DNA from: Thermoleophilia bacterium
GTDB taxonomy: Bacteria; Actinomycetota; Thermoleophilia; Miltoncostaeales; Miltoncostaeaceae
Assembly: GCA_028285405.1 (NCBI GenBank)
Contig: JANQPH010000044.1
Span: 159,115 to 223,114 of the forward strand
DNA: 64,000 bases
Direction: 5' to 3'
The translations under genes and the position numbers were made by a program. Below are positions 60,227-64,000 of the stretch, one piece after another. The notes under the pieces were generated by a model, which was given only the letters and a program-made list of their open reading frames with translations, was not told the DNA's origin and searched no databases. Each line of letters starts with the position of its first letter. The stretch's first letter is position 1.

Positions 60227-62755
60227 TCACGGAGCGGCGGCGTCGCGAGACGCGCGATAGTCCGCGAGCTGGGCCGCGGTCGCCACCTGCAGCGGCACCC
60301 GGATCCAGGTCGCGCCGAACTTGCGCGCCTTCGGCCTGCCGACCCCGAGGTGGACCAGCAGCGTGTAGGTGCCGGCCTCCGAGAGTCGCTGGCCGGGGAT
60401 GCTCGCCCGCTTGCGCCGCGTGATCATCTGGAACTCGCGCTTGCCGTCCCGCATGAGTCGGAGTCGATACTGCTTGGTGCCCGTGCGGGGGCGCCAGCGG
60501 ACCTGGGCGTTCTTTCCGACCTCGAGGACGCGCTTGGGGCCGAGGACGCGCAGCGCGTAGATCTGATCCTTGGACCGGATGTCGAAGAAGGACGAGCCGA
60601 TCGGGTTCTTCGCCGCCTTGCGGCCGCGGAACGGCCACACCCGCCAGACGTAGCGCTCGCCGAACTTGAGGGCGCGGGTTGGAACGCGCAGGCGATTCGA
60701 GCGCGGGAAGCCCGAGTAGACCTTGACGAACCTGTTCCCCTCGACCCGGAAGATCTGGACGTTGAACGTCGTCGCGCTCCTGATCCTGGGCCACCGCAGC
60801 AGCGGGCGCCTGCTCGACAGCTTCTGCGCCGCCCTTGGCTTCAGCCGCTTCGCGTTCGAGGTGGCGGGCTTCACGGGCTCGTTCGTGGTCGGCCCGGCGT
60901 CGGTCGGGGGTGGGCTGCCGCCGGTGGCCGCGGGGGGCACGATGGCGGGGGTCGGACCACCTGACGGCGGCGGGCTGTCCGGAGGAGGCAGGATCGAGAA
61001 GAGCGCTCCGGCGCTGAACGGGCCCGCGTTGCCCGCCTGGTCGACCTGCTGGACCGTGAAGGAGTACGCGTTGTTTGCGGGAAGCGAGCCGAGGTTCACC
61101 TGGGTCGTGCCGGCGCCGGCTGCGACGCTGCCGCTCTTCACGACCTGACCCCCCGAGTTGCGCACCTGCCAGCCGTAGGTTCCGAGGCCGAAGTTCGGGT
61201 GCGCGTCGCCGGTGATGCCGAAGATCAGCGCCGCGTCATGCGCCGAGATCGCCGAGGGCCGCTGCGCGATCGTCGGTGCCCCGGGGGCCGTCTGGTCGAT
61301 CGTGAGCGTCTGGGTGTCGTCCCCGCCAGTGTTCTTGCCGGGGTCGGTCTGGGTGACGCTCACGCTGTAGACGCCTTCTGCGAGGACCGGGAGGGTCACG
61401 CTCGTCGCGGTGGTTGACCCCGACTCGATCGGGGTGCCGGGGTTTGCGGTGTCGACCACCTGCCAGTTGAACTCCGCGCCCGGCAGTCCGGCGAAGCCGA
61501 TCGTGATCGACGTCGAGGTGGTCGGGTTCGGCGGGAGCGTCAGCGTCGGTGCATCCGGTGCCGTCGTATCGACGGTGAAGCTCCCCTGGAGGACCGACTC
61601 GCTGGTGTTACCAGCGTTGTCGACGGCCGTCACCTTCCATGTGTGAACACCCTCGGACAGGGGCAGGTTGGACGGCTGCTGGAAGGTCGTTGCATTCGCC
61701 GGGATCGCCGTCGAGACGCCGTCGATGACGATGCTCTGGGAGTCGACGCCCGATCCTCCGAGATCGGTGGCAGCCTGCCACTGGAACTCAGGAGTCGGGT
61801 CGTTCGTGGTGCTCCCCTGTTGGGGGCTCTGCAGCACCGGTGCGGTCGGGTCGGTGACGTCGACGCTGAACGTTCCCTCGGCGGACTCGATCGTGTTGTC
61901 GGCGTTGTCGACGGCCGTCACCTTCCAGGTGTGAAGGCCCTCGTTGAGGTTCGAGCTGGGGGTGAAGCTCGTTGCGGCGGCACCAACGCCGATCGCCGGC
62001 CCACCGTCGATGACGACGCTCTGAGAGGCAACGTCCGATCCCGCGTCGGTGGCGGCCGTCCAGTTGAGGGTCGGCGTCTGGCTATTGACGAACGCTCCGC
62101 CGATCGGGCTGGTGAGCGTCGGCGCGTTCGGCTTCTGGGTGTCGACCGTGACGGTTTGCTCGGGCGACTCGCTGGTATTGCCTGCGACGTCGGTCGCGAT
62201 CACCTTCCAGGTGTAGACGCCGTCCGTGAGACCCCCTGGCGTGTGCTCGCCCGCCGTCCCGGGGAGCACGGTCCCCACGCCATTGATCACGATCGTGTGC
62301 GACTGCATCCCGGAGCCGCCGGGATCGGTTCCCGGGTTCCACGTGAACTTGGGCGTCGAGTCGTTCGTCGCCGACCCGGAGCCCGGGGCGATAAGGCTCG
62401 GTGATGTCGGCGGGACCGTGTCCACCACGGTGTACGGGTGGTTGACGGTGTTCGACTCGAACGGCGCGACGGTCGACGTCCCGGTCACCGAGAACGGCTT
62501 CGCGCCGAGGGAGCTCGTGTCGATCGCCGAGCCGTCGGGGATGGTGCCCACGCAGGTCGGGGGCGTGAGCGCTCCCGTCTCGGTGCACTCGTAGTCGGCC
62601 AGGACCGTCGACCCGAGTTCGTAGCTCGGGTTTCCAGCGGCCGGAGAGGTGATCGTCACGTCGGGAGGCGCCGCGGCCGCGGTCGTGGCGAGGGTCGCCA
62701 GACCCAGCGCCGATGCGGCGACGAACGCCACCCCGAGGGCACGACGGGGCAACAT
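60227..62755 (-). CDS. Large secreted Ig-like repeat protein
   Basis: An 842-residue exported protein. A signal peptide (RRALGVAFVAASALGLATLATTAAAA) is followed by at least four bacterial Ig-like repeats, each with a HTWKV(T/I)A(V/T)D(N/V)A(G/D)NT-type strand (near residues 175, 275 and 375) and a DxTxPxAPxL-type linker. A Pro/Gly-rich hinge near 620-660 leads to a basic C-terminal domain (RLRVPTRALKFGERYVWRVWPFRG). It is likely a surface adhesin or cell-wall protein. TAGGAT on the minus strand ends 10 nt before the ATG. Confidence 0.85.
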   Translation of the reverse strand: MLPRRALGVAFVAASALGLATLATTAAAAPPDVTITSPAAGNPSYELGSTVLADYECTETGALTPPTCVGTIPDGSAIDTSSLGAKPFSVTGTSTVAPFESNTVNHPYTVVDTVPPTSPSLIAPGSGSATNDSTPKFTWNPGTDPGGSGMQSHTIVINGVGTVLPGTAGEHTPGGLTDGVYTWKVIATDVAGNTSESPEQTVTVDTQKPNAPTLTSPIGGAFVNSQTPTLNWTAATDAGSDVASQSVVIDGGPAIGVGAAATSFTPSSNLNEGLHTWKVTAVDNADNTIESAEGTFSVDVTDPTAPVLQSPQQGSTTNDPTPEFQWQAATDLGGSGVDSQSIVIDGVSTAIPANATTFQQPSNLPLSEGVHTWKVTAVDNAGNTSESVLQGSFTVDTTAPDAPTLTLPPNPTTSTSITIGFAGLPGAEFNWQVVDTANPGTPIESGSTTATSVTLPVLAEGVYSVSVTQTDPGKNTGGDDTQTLTIDQTAPGAPTIAQRPSAISAHDAALIFGITGDAHPNFGLGTYGWQVRNSGGQVVKSGSVAAGAGTTQVNLGSLPANNAYSFTVQQVDQAGNAGPFSAGALFSILPPPDSPPPSGGPTPAIVPPAATGGSPPPTDAGPTTNEPVKPATSNAKRLKPRAAQKLSSRRPLLRWPRIRSATTFNVQIFRVEGNRFVKVYSGFPRSNRLRVPTRALKFGERYVWRVWPFRGRKAAKNPIGSSFFDIRSKDQIYALRVLGPKRVLEVGKNAQVRWRPRTGTKQYRLRLMRDGKREFQMITRRKRASIPGQRLSEAGTYTLLVHLGVGRPKARKFGATWIRVPLQVATAAQLADYRASRDAAAP

Positions 62756-62845
62756 TGGACGCGCGATCCTAATCGGCGCGGGCCTGCCCGCATACCCCCC
62801 AGAGGTCGAGCACGCGGTCTTCCGCCGCCTCCCGCCCGTGTCGGC

Positions 62846-62851
62846 TAGTGT
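62846..62851 (+). promoter_or_regulatory. -10 element before the Wzz-like gene
   Basis: TAGTGT in the 137-bp divergent gap, about 40 nt before GTG 62893. The leader contains a GCCCGGCC-type palindrome. Confidence 0.35.
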
Positions 62852-62892
62852 CGGCGCGGAGGTCGGTGCCCGGCCTCCGCGAGTTCGAGGAC

Positions 62893-64000
62893 GTGCCCTC
62901 CTTGCCGAGATCCCTCCGGCAGCTCTGTGTCATCGCGGTTGCGGTGCTTGCGCTCGGCGTCGGCGCGGTGGCGGCGCTTGCCCAGGCGCCGGCGTTGCCC
63001 GATGCGCCGGATGTCCCGCCGGCTGTGGCACCCGATCCCGCACCGCCACCGGCGCCGGTCGCCCCCGCTCCCGCACCGGCCCCAGCGCCGGCACCCGTTC
63101 CTGCTCCGGCTCCGGCCCCCGCGCCGCCGGTCGTCATCGTGCCCGCGCCGGCGCCGGTCGTACCCGTGCCCGCGCCGCCGAGCGCGGCTGAGGAGGCTGC
63201 GGAGGCCGCCGCCGAGGCCGAGGCAGAGGCGCCCGCCGCCCGCGAAGCCGCCGCGCAGCGAGCGCGCGAGGCGGCTCAGCGCAAGGAGGCCGCGACCCGA
63301 CGGGCCGAGGCGCGAACGGCGACCCGACTCGAGAACGCGGCGCAGGCGGCCACGGCGGGCGCCACGGCCGCTGGGATCCTCGACGGAGCCCCGTCCGACG
63401 AGACGCGGAGCTCGCTGGTGCCGCTGTGGCTCGTGCTGGCGATCGCCGGTTTCGGGCTCGCGGTCGGGTGCGGAATCCAGTTCCGGCGACGGCGATACGC
63501 CGGACGTGGCGCCGACTCACTCCGATCCCTTCGGCTCCGCGACGTGTCCGGCTACCAGGTCGCCGCGGCGGCCGCGCTGGCCGTCGGCGTCTTCTCGGCC
63601 ATCGCGTTCGCCCTGCTCGTGCGGCCGGTCTCCTACGAGGCGACAGCGGAGGTCGTCGTCACCCCGGTGGCGAGCGGGCCCGAGTCCGTCGAGGCGGCTG
63701 ACGCGCTCAGCCGGGGAACGATCGCCGGGACGATTGCGTTCGCCCTCGGTACGGCCTCGACCCAGGACGCCGCCACGGCAGCCGCGGGCCTGCCCGCCGG
63801 GATCGGCGATGTGGGTGTGACCACCGAGGCCGTCGAGGCCACCTCGGCCGTGTTGATCAAGGCGACCTCGAGCAACCCCCTCGCCGCCGAGCAGGTCGCC
63901 GACGCGGTTGCGCGCTATCAGCCCGATCTGGGCGGCATCTCTCAGGTCTTCGAGACCGAGATGGTCCAGGAGGCCGCCGGCCGGGCCACCATCACGGGCA
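62893..64000 (+). CDS. Wzz/GumC-like polysaccharide chain-length protein, 5' part
   Basis: 369 codons are present before the window ends without a stop. A signal-like helix (LCVIAVAVLALGVGAVAALA) precedes about 90 residues of Pro/Ala repeats (PAPAPAPAPAPVPAPAP) and an Ala/Glu/Arg-rich helical stretch, then two membrane helices. The following YEATAEVVVTPVASG and TSAVLIKATSSNPLAAEQVADAV resemble the periplasmic domain of Wzz/GumC co-polymerases. The long Pro/Ala and Ala/Glu prefix is unusual for that family. GTG start with GAGG 4 nt upstream. Confidence 0.7.
   Translation, partial: MPSLPRSLRQLCVIAVAVLALGVGAVAALAQAPALPDAPDVPPAVAPDPAPPPAPVAPAPAPAPAPAPVPAPAPAPAPPVVIVPAPAPVVPVPAPPSAAEEAAEAAAEAEAEAPAAREAAAQRAREAAQRKEAATRRAEARTATRLENAAQAATAGATAAGILDGAPSDETRSSLVPLWLVLAIAGFGLAVGCGIQFRRRRYAGRGADSLRSLRLRDVSGYQVAAAAALAVGVFSAIAFALLVRPVSYEATAEVVVTPVASGPESVEAADALSRGTIAGTIAFALGTASTQDAATAAAGLPAGIGDVGVTTEAVEATSAVLIKATSSNPLAAEQVADAVARYQPDLGGISQVFETEMVQEAAGRATITG

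Overview
The window is a dense, very GC-rich bacterial chromosome segment with short intergenic gaps and many 4-nt start/stop overlaps. GTG, TTG and apparently CTG starts are all common. A class II (B12-dependent) ribonucleotide reductase with NrdR, RskA-type anti-sigma/ECF sigma, PucR regulators, OmpR-family two-component systems and a divergent glutamine synthetase III fit a high-GC actinomycetote, possibly of the Thermoleophilia. The phylum is a reasonable inference; the class is a guess. I see no phage, insertion sequence, CRISPR array, rRNA or tRNA. Only a Doc-type toxin-antitoxin pair and one decayed hydrolase look accessory.

Layout. 1-8.2 kb: 5'-end-containing glnN (running off the left edge), a divergent PucR regulator, then the minus-strand operon pabB-pabC-flippase-FkbM methyltransferase and a divergent acidic-tailed unknown. 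8.2-13.3 kb: a decayed alpha/beta hydrolase, a ferredoxin-type sulfite/nitrite reductase coupled to an unknown protein, and two alpha/beta hydrolases. 13.3-20.3 kb: a duplicated-domain unknown coupled to a polyprenol-phosphate glycosyltransferase, an O-antigen-ligase-like protein, a small anchored secreted protein, signal peptidase I and a membrane diguanylate cyclase with a degenerate HD-GYP tail. 20.3-24.9 kb: nrdR-nrdJ behind paired NrdR boxes, then the RHH/Doc pair. 24.9-29.2 kb: MarC, a secreted glucosaminidase, a DHA2 drug exporter, a repeat-rich spacer and a DUF4097 protein.

29.3-34.1 kb is an envelope/redox block: ECF sigma and anti-sigma, divergent from TlpA, CcdA, a DUF3179 lipoprotein carrying CPLCH, and Lgt. 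34.4-41.3 kb holds a small lipoprotein, a MacB-type ABC permease and ATPase, and two head-to-head two-component systems. 41.4-45.3 kb is an operon encoding a PHP-glycosyltransferase fusion and a second glycosyltransferase, followed by a small nitrile-hydratase-leader-like protein. 45.5-52.7 kb: ilvD behind a flippase-type membrane protein, a family-2 glycosyltransferase and a phosphoesterase, plus two convergent GT39-type membrane glycosyltransferases. 52.7-64 kb: a P-type ATPase with a small two-TM protein, a STAS protein coupled to an ArgH-like lyase, a lipoprotein, a structured repeat spacer, PdxH and a hydrolase, a GNAT protein, a large secreted Ig-like protein, and the start of a Wzz/GumC-like protein. 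Cell-surface polysaccharide and envelope biogenesis is the recurring theme.

Two genome-level patterns stand out. First, at least ten genes have a TAnnnT -10 element ending 6-8 nt before the start codon, which predicts leaderless mRNAs. Second, six genes lack any ATG/GTG/TTG that would give a complete N-terminus but have a well-placed CTG, four times in a CTGA start/stop overlap. All functional calls rest on reading the sequence; no database search was possible.
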